Shown here: one piece after another, positions 1-11,014 of the stretch
Position numbering within the stretch: position 1 is the stretch's first letter
Layout: each line of letters opens with the position of its first letter
Assembly (NCBI RefSeq): GCF_010183535.1
Contig: NC_071328.1
Coordinates: forward strand, 1,612,001 to 1,676,000
DNA: 64,000 nt
Direction: 5' to 3'
From: Caenorhabditis remanei
Lineage: Eukaryota; Nematoda; Chromadorea; Rhabditida; Rhabditidae
Program-made: the position numbers and the translations under genes
The notes under the pieces: generated by a model
The model's database searches: none
What the model saw: only the letters and a program-made list of their open reading frames with translations
Told to the model about the DNA's origin: nothing

Positions 1-162
1 GCGTAGCGACTCAAGTTAACTTATGGTATAACGTAGCGCACTTCAAAAAATCCAAAAAACTTAAAACGCGTTTTTTTGAAAATTTTTGCTGCGTATCGAC
101 GCTATGGTAACTTTTAAGGGTACCGTACAACATTTTACATATTTTACGTAGAGCGCACTTAC

Positions 163-2066
163 ATTCCCACGACTCCATCAGGTCCCTGCTCCCCATCCAT
201 TCCTGGTTGTCCAGCCGGTCCCGAATCTCCATGATCTCCAGGTCTTCCATTATTTCCAGGTGCTCCACGTGGTCCCTCGGGTCCCCTGGACCCGATAGGT
301 CCCGGGTTCCCAGGTTGACCGACTCCACGTTGTCCATCCCGTCCAGGTCTCCCAGGATTCCCATCTCTTCCCGGTGTCCCATCACGTCCCTTATTTCCAA
401 GTGGTCCACGTGGTCCAGTCGGTCCCTCGTTACCCGCCTGCCCATCCATTCCTGGATTTCCATCTCTTCCAGGCTCTCCAGGCCGCCCGTCCGGTCCAGG
501 CTCCCCGGGCGGTCCAGCTGGACACGATACAGTATCCGTGGAGCTGCTACCGTACTCGTCTGACGGCGTGTGACCGTCTCGACCGTCTGGACCGGCTTGA
601 CCGTCGGTGCCGTCGTCTCCAGGGTGTCCTGGCGGTCCTGGTGGTCCGCGCGGGCAATTCGCGGCTTTTTGACCGCAGTTGCAAGCGTCGGATTGTCGTT
701 TAAAGATACGGTTGACGTCGGGGGACGAGGAGAATTTGTTGGAGGACGAGGCGGTCATCAGGAACCACGCGTCGTTGTAGATGTCCTGGAAACTTTGGGA
801 GATTAGGCTCCGCCCACTTTTTTTTGCGGATTTTTTTGGCGCATTTTTTTGGCGCATTTTTCTGTGAGAGGGCACTGGGACGCCCCAAGATAATTTTTTG
901 CTAAAAATTGAGATTCTGGTAGACCTTCGGACATCTAGACGCACAGACTAAGCTTAAATAAAAAATGAGATATGAGGCTCCGCCCACTTTTTGATCTCTA
1001 CTTTTTTGAGTTTTCTCATGGCGTTAGGTCTGGTACTTTGGTACGGAGAAGCATAAAAACGTAAATTGGACATCCGGATGTGAAGAAGTACAGACAGACG
1101 AGGAAAGGATAAAAAATGAGTTATACTGGGCATAAATGGCGAATGTCTGATTTTAGGCTCCGCCCACTTTAAGGAAAAAACTTCGAAAAAGTTTGTTTAA
1201 ACGGTATTTAGGCTATTTTAGGTCATAAACAATATCTGGATCATTTTTTTGCCTAAAGTTCAGAATTTTGGAAAAAAAATTAAAACATTTTTCGAAAAAA
1301 TTTTTAAGCCTGGCGTAAAAAACTTTAAAAAAATTTTTTTGAAAATACTTCTCTTACCCTTATAATACTAATTCTCATCTCAAAATTGGTGCCCCCACAA
1401 AAAATCAGCTCATTTCCTCTAAAACTACGGTAGTTACAGCCGTTTGAAAATTTTCAAAACGCGCCGACGGCGCGCCAGCGCACTTTGAGGAATGGACCAT
1501 GACCGCAGCCACGAAGACCAATTTTGTTGGAATTTTTTCTCAAAATTTTGATTGGGGCGCCTCGAGCGCGTTTTTTACAATATACTTCTTCATACTTGTC
1601 AGCAAAATTAAGGCCCGAATAATTGGCGCCAAAATTCAAAATTTTAGTTTTTCGAATTTTTCGAATTTTTAAAAAAAATTTTTGCGAAAAGTCAAATTTT
1701 AGGCTAATATTGTTGCAATTTTCAAACATTTTAAAATGTTGAATAGAATTTTTGACAAAAAATTGATCCTTAAATCCGAACAACGAATCCCGGAAGCCAG
1801 CGCACTTAAGGCTTAACGGGAAAGGGGTTAGACCCCGCCTTTTCAAATTTTTCGAAATTTTGAAATCTTTTAAAATTTTGGGCCACCTTGGGCGCCTTTC
1901 GGAATCAAAATTTACTCACCTTGAATCCATAAAGCTCAACTTCGACCTCACTATGAAAATCATACAAATCATTGTACATGAAGGTGGTGAATAGAAGAGA
2001 AGCCAAGATGGCTACCGAGGAGAATATGGTACAACCATATAGGATAGTGGTGGTGTTACCTGTCAT
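163..2066 (-). CDS. Cuticle collagen, 5' part (gene continues past the left edge)
   Basis: Structural collagen of the exoskeleton, secreted by the hypodermis and built from Gly-X-Y triplets. Exon 1 (2066-1920, 49 codons) encodes a short N-terminus with one hydrophobic segment (TIFSSVAILASLLFTTFMY), as in nematode cuticle collagens. Exon 2 (785-163) follows a TTTCCAG acceptor and begins DIYNDAWFLM. It carries a basic KRQ site, a first Cys cluster (CNCGQKAANC), a Gly-X-Y block, a Ser/Thr-rich interruption with one Cys, and then a long Gly-X-Y block. After GAAT the genomic frame reads TAA, but the same bases form a perfect GTAAGT donor in the middle of a Gly-X-Y triplet. I read this as an exon end, with the C-terminal exon outside the window. 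Which of the many collagen genes this is cannot be told. Confidence 0.88.
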
Positions 2067-2196
2067 AGTGATTGAGAGAGGAAACTGAAAATTTGGGACG
2101 ATGAAGAGAGGTTTAAGTAGTGCTACAAAGGGTGTTGGGGTGTATAATAAACTGGATAAGGCAGACTTTTTAATTATTTTTTTTCATGGATTACAC

Positions 2197-2205
2197 CTTA
2201 TCAGT
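2197..2205 (-). promoter_or_regulatory. GATA-factor site upstream of the collagen gene
   Basis: On the minus strand this reads ACTGATAAG, a textbook GATA site, 131 bp upstream of the collagen ATG. A TTATTATA box lies at 2143-2150, closer to the start. Hypodermal GATA factors (ELT-1/ELT-3) drive cuticle collagens in C. elegans; the link here is inference from position. Confidence 0.45.
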
Positions 2206-3010
2206 CGGTGGTGATGGCTGTGTGTAAAGTGTGATGTGATTAGATGGGATAGTAAATATATTGGTCTCTTGTTGTAATAATCACATACGTCTTCTGCGTT
2301 ATAAAAATTTTTATTATTAAAGTTTTTTGAAAACTCCAAAAAAATTATTAAAAATTAGTCAACATGCAAAACTTCGATTTTCAAAAACCATTGGGGTTCA
2401 TTATATCCGGTATTGTGATAAGTTGTCGGTACGCAGGAGACACACAACTGGTTGGAAGGATTATTTCTCATGGGAATGGTGACTGATCTGTAATCAATTT
2501 ATGTAGTTTTCATACAAGAAATTAAAAAAACAGATTCACTATTTTTACAAAAATATGAAATTCTAGGTAAACCTTTAAAGCTTAAAACTTCAAATTTTCC
2601 AAAATTGCAAACTTTAAATGGTTTTGGGCATGAAAACTTTAAAAGGCGTTTTTTTATATGTAACTTAGTTTTTTTCCATAGAGAAAATTTTCAAGGCCTC
2701 CTTCAAAATATGATCCTTTTTTCCTAATTTTTTTTTGAAATTTTTTCAATTTTTGATGCTTTTTCAGAATTTCTTCTAATTCTGAGTGATAGTCGAAAAT
2801 TTGACTTTTTCGCGAAAAAATTCAAATATTCGAAAAAATTTGAATTTTTGAATTTGGCGGAAACTTTCCGGGCCTTGACAACTATGTTTTTTTCAAAATT
2901 TGGAAAAACATTATTCGGAATTTTTTAAAACTGTTTCAAAACTACTTTTTATTGAAAGAAACACTTTCAAAGTGTTTTTTTTTTTGAAATCTGAAACACC
3001 CCAAAGCCTC
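2206..3010. other. Intergenic, AT-rich, no gene seen
   Basis: Upstream region of the collagen gene. It holds homopolymer-rich sequence and no ORF with coding character. The last eight bases (AAAGCCTC) are the left target duplication of the next element. Confidence 0.6.
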
Positions 3011-3235
3011 GGCTCCGGGACATTTCGCCACTAGACGTTTCGCCACCGGACGTTTCGCCACCAAAAAATGGAGAATTTCCGAAGCTTTATAGGGAAAAAA
3101 ACATACCACTAGTACGCATTGATTATGCTAATTAAAGTCATGTGCTTTTTTCCCTATAAAGCTTCGGAAATTCTCCATTTTTTGGTGGCGAAACGTCCGG
3201 TGGCGAAACGTCTAGTGGCGAAATGTCCCGGAGCC
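3011..3235. mobile_element. Foldback MITE with 8-bp target duplication
   Basis: Two arms of about 90 nt that are almost perfect reverse complements surround a short loop (about 3103-3148). Each arm starts GGCTCCGGGACATTTCGCCA and contains three spaced copies of a TTTCGCCAC motif. Identical octamers AAAGCCTC flank the element at 3003-3010 and 3236-3243. An 8-bp duplication is typical of hAT and P-type transposases; the element has no coding capacity. Confidence 0.85.
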
Positions 3236-3535
3236 AAAGCCTCACACATACTGTGCAACCAGTCCTTGAAAAAAAATAAAAATCAACTCAACACTTTTTC
3301 ACACCCCACAAAAATTCATCATATTCCTTCCTTAATTACGCTAGTTACAACGTTTAGAAATTATCTTGAACGCGTCGAAGGCACGCCAGCCCAATAAAAA
3401 TGCACTTAAACTGGGGTACCATTGTTGAGCTGAATTAAGATTTTTCCATTTTTTTCAGAAATCGCTTTTAAAAATGACTTTTTTTTGAAATTCCACCGTT
3501 TTCCGCTATTTCAAAAACCGAAGTTCGCTCAACTT

Positions 3536-3901
3536 CATACTTGCAAACCGGGCCGAAACGGGCCGACCCGGGCCGGAGCGTAACTCCCCTCAAACTCAAT
3601 ATTATGAGCTGAAAAATATACCAAAATGTAGGTCTCAACGATTTCTATGACACTGACCTATTACGGGCCGGATGGCTTTTCGGTGATGTGCCGCGGGCCG
3701 GGAAAAAGTACCAAAAAACCCAAAAATGGCCAAAAAAGCCATTCCCCCATTTAGCCCGGCCCGCAGCACATTACCGAATAGCCATCCGGCCCGTAGCAGA
3801 TTAGGGTCATAGAACTCGCTGAGATCTACATTTTGGTATATTTTTCAGCTCATAATATTGAGTTTGAAGCGAGTTACGAGCCGGCCCGGTTTGCAAGTAT
3901 G
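3536..3901. mobile_element. CATACTTG-ended, GGCCCG-rich foldback element
   Basis: Left end CATACTTGCAAACCGGGCC mirrors right end CCGGTTTGCAAGTATG. The arms share a 60-70 nt core (CTCAATATTATGAGCTGAAAA ... CCAAAATGTAG) and GC-rich GGCCGGATGGCT blocks around the centre near 3720. Relatives occur at 32211-32516, 32868-33197, 37440-37655, about 44100-44400 and 48590-48841. Confidence 0.75.
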
Positions 3902-3942
3902 CTCAACTCTGACCATTATCAGTAGAGCGTGATTTCCCTGAC

Positions 3943-6506
3943 TTACCCCTGATCATTCATATCTCCATCGAATTCCGTCTTGATTAATTCCAATCGTCTC
4001 ACAACAGTTTCCTTCTTATCAAACGCAAAAGTATAGCAATATCCAACGTCTCTATTCGTTTCCAACCAATTTCGAATCAAGAGAATATGGTCCCTCTCAT
4101 AGAAAAGACAATCCTCAAATCGCATATGAACACGTCGGTTTTTCAGTTTCAAATAATCTCCGATAAGCCGTTGCGCGTATTTTCGAATAATCAACGACTT
4201 GGAATTGGCAATCAATGAATGCTCAAAATTTTGCGGCAAATCTGCAATTGTGTCCACGAATAACTCTTCCAATGGCTCATCTATATTCACCACCACTTTC
4301 TTCAATTCTCCATATGCTATCTCCACAGTTCCAGTGAATTTCAATTCTTGAATTCGGAATTTCACATCGATTGGAAGTCTGATAATCAAGTGATGATTGG
4401 AAACTTTGAGACGTTTCACGTGAATCGTTGATCTACGTCCTCCAAATAAAAGTGTGTTGAATTTTTTGATTGCTTCGTGTAGTTTCATGGTATACTTTGT
4501 TCGGTGAATTGTTTTTGTTTCGTCTTCATGTTTTATTGTTAGCTGGAAATGTTTTTTGATTGCTTACTCAATTTTTTTGCTTTGACCTTAAAATTCAAAA
4601 TTTTAAAGCCCTTCATAAAAAAAGAACAGGAAAACTTGTAGAACCACTAAAAAATTAAACTTTTAATAAGAAAAACTTATTGGTCCTTAAACCACAAACG
4701 CCGTCGAAAAAACAGCAGAAAAATGTTGTCGATATGTTCATTTTTATTCGTAAAAACAGATATTTATTAGAGGTTATTTTCGGTCCAAAACTAGAAAAAC
4801 TGAAAGTTTTTGAACTTTTTTTTGAATTAAAAAAAAGACCGTCTTAAAAAGTACCTTCTGAAAACACTCAAACAGTTAAAGCACTCTAGCTCAACTGGAA
4901 AGAAGCCTGATTTTTTCAGAATCATTCTTATATTTCTGAATCATAATCAACAATTTGGCTTTTTCACAAAAAATTTTTAATTTTAAAAATTGAATTTTGA
5001 GGTTTTCTGGCCAGCAAAGACCTACAGTACCGGACAAAAAGGTATCAACTTTTGCATTTTTCAGTGGGAAATGCCCAACTTTGAGAGTGCACCATAGTAA
5101 TTCTGAATGTCACACCATGAAAACTTTTAATGAATCATACAAAACAAAAATAGAGCTCCATTTTTGTAGTTGACAACTTTTTTGTACGGACACTCCCTAG
5201 CAAGTTACATATTGCCAAAGTAATTTCTTCCTCAAATCGACCAGTGCAAAATAGTGTGATTTTTGAGCTGTCTCCTTAAAATGACCATAACTCTCTAGGG
5301 AGTGTCCGTACAAAAAAGTTGTCAACTACAAAAATGAAGGTCTACCTTTGTTCTGGTACGTTACACTTAAAATCTATTTGATGCGACAGTCAGTATTAAT
5401 ATGACACACACTCAAAGTTGGGCATTTTCCATTGAAAAAGGCAAAAGTTGATATATCGTAAAAACTGTATTTGAGTTACCCCTCAATTTGAAGTGCCCCT
5501 CTAATAGTAGTGCCCTCCGACGGACCGTTTGAACAAAGTGCCCGACGGACCGTTTGAGGTGGCTGTTCTCTCACATCATTATTTCAGCATTTTTAATGTT
5601 GAAAACGTGGTTTGCCATAAAAATTCAGAATTTTTTCCGTTTTTTAAGTGAAAGTTCGATGAATTCGGCATAAAAACTATTGAAATCAAGCAAATTCAAG
5701 AGATAGTTGGGTATCGAGGAGAGGCGAATTCGTCGACGAAAAATAGAGGTGCACCCTCTATTTGAATTGCCCCTCTAATAGAGTTGCACTACGACGGACC
5801 ATTTGAACAATAGAGTTGCATGCACCTCAAATACAGTTTTTACGGTATTTTTGTCCGGTACTGCATTTCGATCATTTTCATATTTTTTGCGCAAACACAT
5901 TTTTAACCGAAAATAAAATATTTACCTGAATAAAAGGATCGTATGGAGGCGATACATTGTCCCGCTTATAGTAGTGAGGTTGTAACTCAGCAAGGTAAAA
6001 TTCCAACGACCATTCGTCATGCTTTTCCGAACTTCCTTTCGAACTTTCCACATTTTCCTCTAGTTGTTGCATACTTCTATTTCTCGTCTGATCGATATGC
6101 TCCTGCCAACCATTTTCTTTAATCACCAAATCTCCAGAAGTCACAACATGATCAATCGAGTAATCTGGTAGACCATATTGATCTAAATCGTTTCCAAGTC
6201 CACCAGTATTATTTTTGTGTTGAATACATCTTGGAATATCACATTTAGTATGATAATCTCGATAAATTCCGAATAAATAGGTGGTTTTGTTCACTGTAAT
6301 CAGCCTCTGATCGAGTTTTAAACTATCGATCCGCAGCGGAACAATTTTTTCGGTGAGTTTCAAAGAAGCACATCTGTTGAACAGGTGGAATCTGAATATA
6401 GAAACAAGTTCAAAACATATTTGACAGATAAAACAACTAACCTCAAATTAGCATTTAAATACAGCAACACTGACTTCAAACATTCGTAAGTTAACGGCTT
6501 AGCCAT
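3943..6506 (-). CDS. DUF3557 family protein, 376 aa
   Basis: Member of a nematode-expanded family (DUF3557) of unknown biochemical function. Three exons: 6506-6442, 6391-5926 and 4542-3943, joined in phases 2 and 0. The start MAKPLTYECLKSVLLYLNAN, followed by RFHLFNRCASLK..EKIVPLRIDSL and NKTTYLFGIYRDY, is the family N-terminal signature. The third exon adds LTIKHEDETKTIHR..KYTMKLHEAIKKF, the conserved C-terminal half, which includes a beta-rich stretch (LFGGRRSTIHVKRLKV). No signal peptide or membrane segment is visible. The 1.4-kb second intron is mostly a nested foldback element (5025-5863). The family is recognised from memory of C. elegans paralogues; the orthologue is not assigned. Confidence 0.82.
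5025..5863. mobile_element. Nested foldback element in the DUF3557 intron
   Basis: Ends are CAGTACCGGACAAAAA and its reverse complement. Inside is a second inverted pair (GTTGACAACTTTTTTGTACG, near 5168 and 5305) around TAACTCTCTAGGGAGTGTCC. Between this inner pair and the right end lie two copies of a GACGGACCGTTTGA motif (about 5518 and 5545) and a related CGACGGACCATTTGAAC near 5790. The inner element recurs at 44604-44990. No ORF. Confidence 0.7.
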
Positions 6507-6766
6507 CTTTACTAATGAAGTGAACACAGACACATGAAATGCGCAAGAAACCAAAAATCAATAATTGTACTCTGGGAATGTTTGCAGAGTGCCAGGCCAC
6601 ACGGTTTCATTGAGATATTATTCCGATATAATATTTCAAACAAATCAGGCTTGCCACGGGCCGGGCCGAAATTAAAATGTTTTGAAATTTTTTTGAAATT
6701 TTCTTTGAAAAAAGTATAGTTTTTGACTAAAAATTTAAAATTCAATCAAAAGGTGAATATGCATGA
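6507..6766. other. Intergenic, upstream of the DUF3557 gene
   Basis: Short region before the CTTCCGA element. The ORFs here are overlapping and antisense to each other, with no coding character. Confidence 0.5.
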
Positions 6767-7142
6767 CAGTCGCGCGGAATTCCGACTTCCGACTTCCGGG
6801 CTGTTTTTCACTTCAGACTTCCGACTTCCGACTTCCGGATAAGAAAAATCACTTCCGACTTCCGACTTCCGACTTCCGTTTTCAAATTTTCACTTCCGAC
6901 TTCCGCAGAAATAGAAGGAAAAATGGTCTAAAAAGACAGAAAATGAGCTTTTCTTCAGCCAAAAACTAATTTTCCACTGATTTTCGCGAATTTTAGAAAC
7001 TTTTTCTAAGAGTTTTTGAATCTTTGCGAAAAAATCTACTTCCGACTTCCGACTTCCGACTTCTAACTTCCGACTTCCGGGCGTTTTTTCACTTCCGACT
7101 TCCGTTTCCAAAATTTTACTTACGACTTCCGACTTCCGACAT
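6767..7142. mobile_element. CTTCCGA-repeat foldback element, copy 1
   Basis: Both sides are made of degenerate CTTCCGA heptamer arrays interrupted by CTTCCGGGC/CTTCCGG. The unique centre (about 6905-7040) includes TTTTCGCGAATTTTAGAAAC. Copies 2 and 3 (16690-16990 and 38190-38640) share the centre in opposite orientation, so this is a mobile family rather than a local microsatellite. Confidence 0.7.
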
Positions 7143-7339
7143 TTTGATAAAAATGAGTACCAACTTTTGAGTCCGGGCCGAGAGAAAGTCCGAGAAAAAG
7201 TTCGGTCTGAATTTTGACAGGTCTGAAATAAATTATACTTGTCTATGATATTTGCCGGCATTTTATTTTCAAATCTATGAATACAAAAAAAAGAAGTTAT
7301 AGTTTGTCCATGGATTGAGTGGTAGTCTCGAAATTTTTT

Positions 7340-9090
7340 TCATACGTAGTCCCAGTTGTTCGATTCTCTCAACGCCGATTTTATTTCAATTTCGAGATCT
7401 TTGCTCAATTTTCCTACAGATTCCATATCCTGAATATTGAAATTAAAAACGTGACAATAACAACTGAAATCCAAATCCACTCACATTCCCGTCAAAAGAT
7501 TTGTACAAGTTTTGGAGGAGTCGTGTGATTTTCGAACGTGAAATCGACAACTTCATGAATGATACCGACGCCGCAGAATATTTGCAATATCTCAGATACT
7601 CGATATGCTCTAGGAGTTGAGCACCTTTCAAATCCTTTTCGATATGTTCAAATTTTTTGAACTCGCCCATACAAAATTCAAAGAAGTCTTTCTTGTTTTG
7701 TAGGTCGTTCCATTTCTTTCGAATGTTTTTCAGGCTGTAAAATGTTGTTCTTATTTTTACTTTAAGTTGAAAATACACTCACGTAGAGCATCCATTATGA
7801 TCTTTCGAGTAGTTTAATAAACATATATAGCAAAACGAGTGTTTACATTTTAGGCATTTCATGTGATTACATCCGCTAGCCTTTTCGATTGAAACAGAAC
7901 ACTTGGGGCATTGTTTTGAATTTTCATCCAACCATTTACTAGATTCTTCGTCTACCTCTTTATTCATATTCCACATGGCAAGTTGGCGACATGTCATCGG
8001 ACAGTGATATATGTTGTATTGACAGATAACTCGGTTACTCAGATGGGTTTTTCTTTTCCAATACTTTGGACATTTTTCAGACGGACACTTTTTAATATCG
8101 ACGCATTCCAGAAAATTTTGGAAGCCATTCTCCTCAAACTTTTGAAACGAATTCTCATTTGAAAAGTGTTTGACCACATCTAGACTACAGACAGTTTGAC
8201 ATCCAACGCATTCAATTTCTGAAGATCCTTCATCGATTCTCGTAGAAAAGTTTAGTTTCCAACAATCACAGCAGGCAAAGTGGCTACAGCCGAATCCAGT
8301 GACATATTTTTGCTCGGAACATACGGCGCATTCTCCCGTTTTGTATACGGAAGAGCCAACAGTACAGATTTTTTGAATGAGAGACTTGTCAGCATCATTC
8401 AACATGGTCAACAGGAGATCGTCTTTCCAGTTGTAATGGCCGAGTAGAGTTTGTGATTCTTCACGTGACACATTTCCAATCCGACTGATTTTTGCAATCA
8501 TGTCATTCATCATACCCAGGGCGTCGCATTTGTCGAATATCTGAATTTTAAGAAACTCTTAGGAAACACACAAAATTTAGTTTTTACTTACTAGGGAAGG
8601 CCCTCGACTCGGTCTGGAGATAAGGGACGTGACCTATATCATTGGAAAGCTGAAATCACGCAAGTTCCAAATATATATTCAGTTTTTGCCCTCGAGGCCT
8701 GATATTCGAGAAAAACAAGGTCAAAGTTGAAAAAAATGACAAATTATTGCCTTTTTAATACGCGAAAATCGCAAAAAATTTTCCGTGTTAAAAAGGCAAT
8801 AATTTGTCATTTTTTCTAACTTTGACCTCGTTTTTCTCGAATACCAGGCCTCGAGGGCTAAAACTAAATATATATTTGGAATCTGCGTGATTTCAGCTTT
8901 CCAATGATATATGTCACATCCCTTATCTCCAGACCGAGTCGAGGACCTTCCCTAGTTAGTGAAGATTGCGCATCTTTCATATTTCTCACTGACCCCTGTG
9001 GAAATAATTATTCAATTCCCTTACCTTGAATCCGTCCTCTTTTCTTGAGATCGATCCGGAAACGTCTGACTCCGTTGTTGGCTCCGACAT
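7340..9090 (-). CDS. Ariadne-like RBR E3 ubiquitin ligase, 387 aa
   Basis: RING-between-RING ligases take ubiquitin from an E2 onto a catalytic Cys in RING2 before passing it to the substrate. Exons: 9090-9025, 8540-7783, 7734-7485 and 7429-7340; all junctions are in frame. After an acidic N-terminus comes a UBA-like segment (SREESQTLLGHYNWKDDLLL). RING1 follows (CAVCSEQKYVTGFGCSHFAC..CW), then an IBR region with several expected Cys replaced (KCPSEKCPKYWKRKTHL..HCPMTC). RING2 (CPKCSVSIEKASGCNHMKC) carries the expected catalytic Cys in GCNHM. A helical Ariadne-like tail ends LSKDLEIEIKSALRESNNWD. It is shorter than typical Ariadne proteins (about 500 aa), with a degenerate IBR, so it looks like a diverged nematode paralogue. 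The 56-bp last intron is typical for worms. Confidence 0.85.
8591..8958. mobile_element. Foldback element (ACTAGGGAAGG family), copy 1
   Basis: Near-perfect 170-nt arms starting ACTAGGGAAGGCCCTCGACT and ending in its mirror CCTTCCCTAGT, with a loop near 8760-8787. It fills most of intron 1 of the RBR gene. A half copy lies at 16441-16600 and a full copy inside 18012-18620. Confidence 0.75.
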
Positions 9091-9895
9091 TTGTTACAGC
9101 ACGCGGAGATTGAAAGGAAAAGGAAATAAAGTTTTTAGTAAAGTTCAGAATAACATTGACCTTGGCATGGCATGATAGAAAGGTAAGGTCAATGGAAAAC
9201 ATGAAATAATATAATGCGTGTAATCTTGAAGAAATTACACATTCAGAGAATACAAACGGAGCGTTTGTAACAGTTTCATTGTTGTTTATGCTCTTAGAGT
9301 CAATATCTTTGCGTTCAGAATTTTGTGGCAGAAACAGAACCTGTGAGCGCAATATCAAAACTCCTTAAAACATTCGGGACGAGTGAAAATAGGTTAAACT
9401 GCGAGAGTGTCCCACGGTGTAGCATCTGATCCTATTGTTTCGAATGTGTGTTTATTTTGTAAATCAAATCCGAATCTTCATTTTTGTAGCTCACAATTTT
9501 TTCCCTGAACTCCCTTTTGCAAGTTATGCCATCGACACCCAAACACGTTACAAGTGTCACGTCCTTCAAAACCCTATATCTCGCTAGGAAGGTCCCGCCC
9601 GGAAAAGTTGTCGACTACAAAAATGTAGCTTTTGACTTGTTCTATAACATATCTGAAAACCATTTTAATACCGTCAAAACTTGGCAAGTTCCATTCCTTC
9701 CACTTTTGCGTTATGCGACACGTGGTAGATCAAACTTTCGAAATACGATTCTTTTGAACTCTCACGTCCCTTTAAACACCCAATTCAAAGAAGATAATCC
9801 CTACGATGGAATTAGTTTTTCGATTTGTGTACTTTTTTCCCCTCAAATTTTCCCTCATTCATTTTTTCCATTTTGAACACAGAAAATTGTGTAAA
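9091..9895. other. Divergent intergenic region between the RBR gene and the secreted-protein gene
   Basis: About 800 bp that must hold both promoters. It contains a degraded inverted repeat (9490-9630: GTAGCTCACAATTTTTTCCC versus GGAAAAGTTGTCGACTAC). I could not pick out a TATA box or known operator. The ORF that starts at 9517 reads through this repeat and is not a gene. Confidence 0.5.
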
Positions 9896-10716
9896 ATGAT
9901 TCGCCTACTGGTACTCGCTATCCTTTTTATTTTCCTCAAGTCCTCATTATCCACCCAAGAGGACAATTTTGTTCTGGTGAAGGTAAGCTTGCCCCGGGTT
10001 ACTGTAGTCAAATAAATTTTCCAATTTGTTTTTCAGCTCGATGGGAACGCTACCCTCCCATTACCTGCTTCTGCTAATTACCGGAGAATCGTCCAGAACG
10101 CTAATTATGAAGATGAAGAGCACTTGTATCGAGTGTGTAATGGAAAAAACAAGAAGACATGTGGATTTTGGGAGAATGTGAAGGTAGGTCAAAAAAATTT
10201 TTGTAAAAAAACCCGATTAAAAGAGTCTTGTGTTCTTTTAGTAAGTTTTAGGATACTCAGAACAGTTTGCAAAAAATATTTAGCCTCTGTGGGAATTGAA
10301 CTCGGGACCCTCAGAACAAGAGACAAAAATTCTACCACTGAGCTATTGGTGCATGGGAAGGCGGCGGCGACGGTGACGCGGCGCACAGCGCGCTTATCAC
10401 CACCCTCGCCGCCGCGCCGCCTCTCTCCCCCTGTAGTCTACCTGGTAACAACGCGGGCCACCAAAATTGCATCCAGGGTTCGACACCCACCTCCACCAAT
10501 TCTTTTTTGCTTTTTGTTCCGACCATCCTTATCATTCCTAGCTACTAAAAACTGAGTTTTCAGACCAAGAAGAAAGTCGCATCGGGCGCCACCACGTACA
10601 ACAAGAATAAGAAGGCGTTGATTGTGAAGAAGGTCCGGGCCACCGATTTCGGAGAATATATGACCGGGAATAAGAAGACTAAAGTGAACCTTCATAAGTT
10701 GATTGTGAAGGGGTGA
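9896..10716 (+). CDS. Small secreted nematode protein, Ig-like fold possible, 128 aa
   Basis: Exons 9896-9982, 10037-10183 and 10564-10716, all in phase 0. The start gives a clear signal peptide (MIRLLVLAILFIFLKSSLS). The mature protein is small and basic, with two Cys (RVCNGKNKKTCGFWENVK). It ends VRATDFGEYMTGNKKTKVN..LIVKG. The DFGEY stretch resembles the DxGxY turn of immunoglobulin-type domains and the layout suggests a single beta sandwich, but this is inference. The chosen ATG is the first that gives a signal sequence. A polyadenylation signal lies at 10755-10760. Intron 2 carries a diverged tRNA-like foldback (10255-10535). I do not recognise the family by name. Confidence 0.75.
10255..10535. 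repeat. tRNA-like foldback element, copy H (diverged)
   Basis: The left arm on the minus strand reads TAGCTCAGTGGTAGAAT, a near-perfect tRNA A box, then GAGTTCAATTCCCAC (B box). The right arm on the plus strand has TCTACCTGGTAACAACG and AGGGTTCGACACCC. The GC-rich centre and the TTTTTTGCTTTTTGTTC tail match the copies at 50-64 kb. Confidence 0.6.
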
Positions 10717-10754
10717 AATTATTGATTTTGGTTTTTTTATGGTTCGGTATTTGC

Positions 10755-10760
10755 AATAAA
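10755..10760 (+). terminator. Polyadenylation signal AATAAA of the secreted-protein gene
   Basis: AATAAA 39 bp after the stop codon at 10714-10716. Confidence 0.55.
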
Positions 10761-11014
10761 GAATTTATTAATCAGTAACCATATACAGACAACACACAAT
10801 TGGCTAACGGACCATTCCTGACGTCTTCTAAGCCAACTAAGGCATCCGACGTGTGTTCCCTAGGGTTCACTCTCCTCGAGGTCATCGACGTCACCAAAAA
10901 AATCAGAAGACATTTGTGAAAAATTTTGAAATCTGGGGAAATAATAAACATTTTTACATTCAAACTCATTTTTATTACCACTACCACACAAAACACCGTT
11001 TCTTTAAAAAAAAT

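Noticed and set aside
1454..1846. 130-codon minus-strand ORF in collagen intron 1
   Set aside because: It lies between two well-supported collagen exons, in phase with neither, and is AT-rich with Phe/Lys bias.
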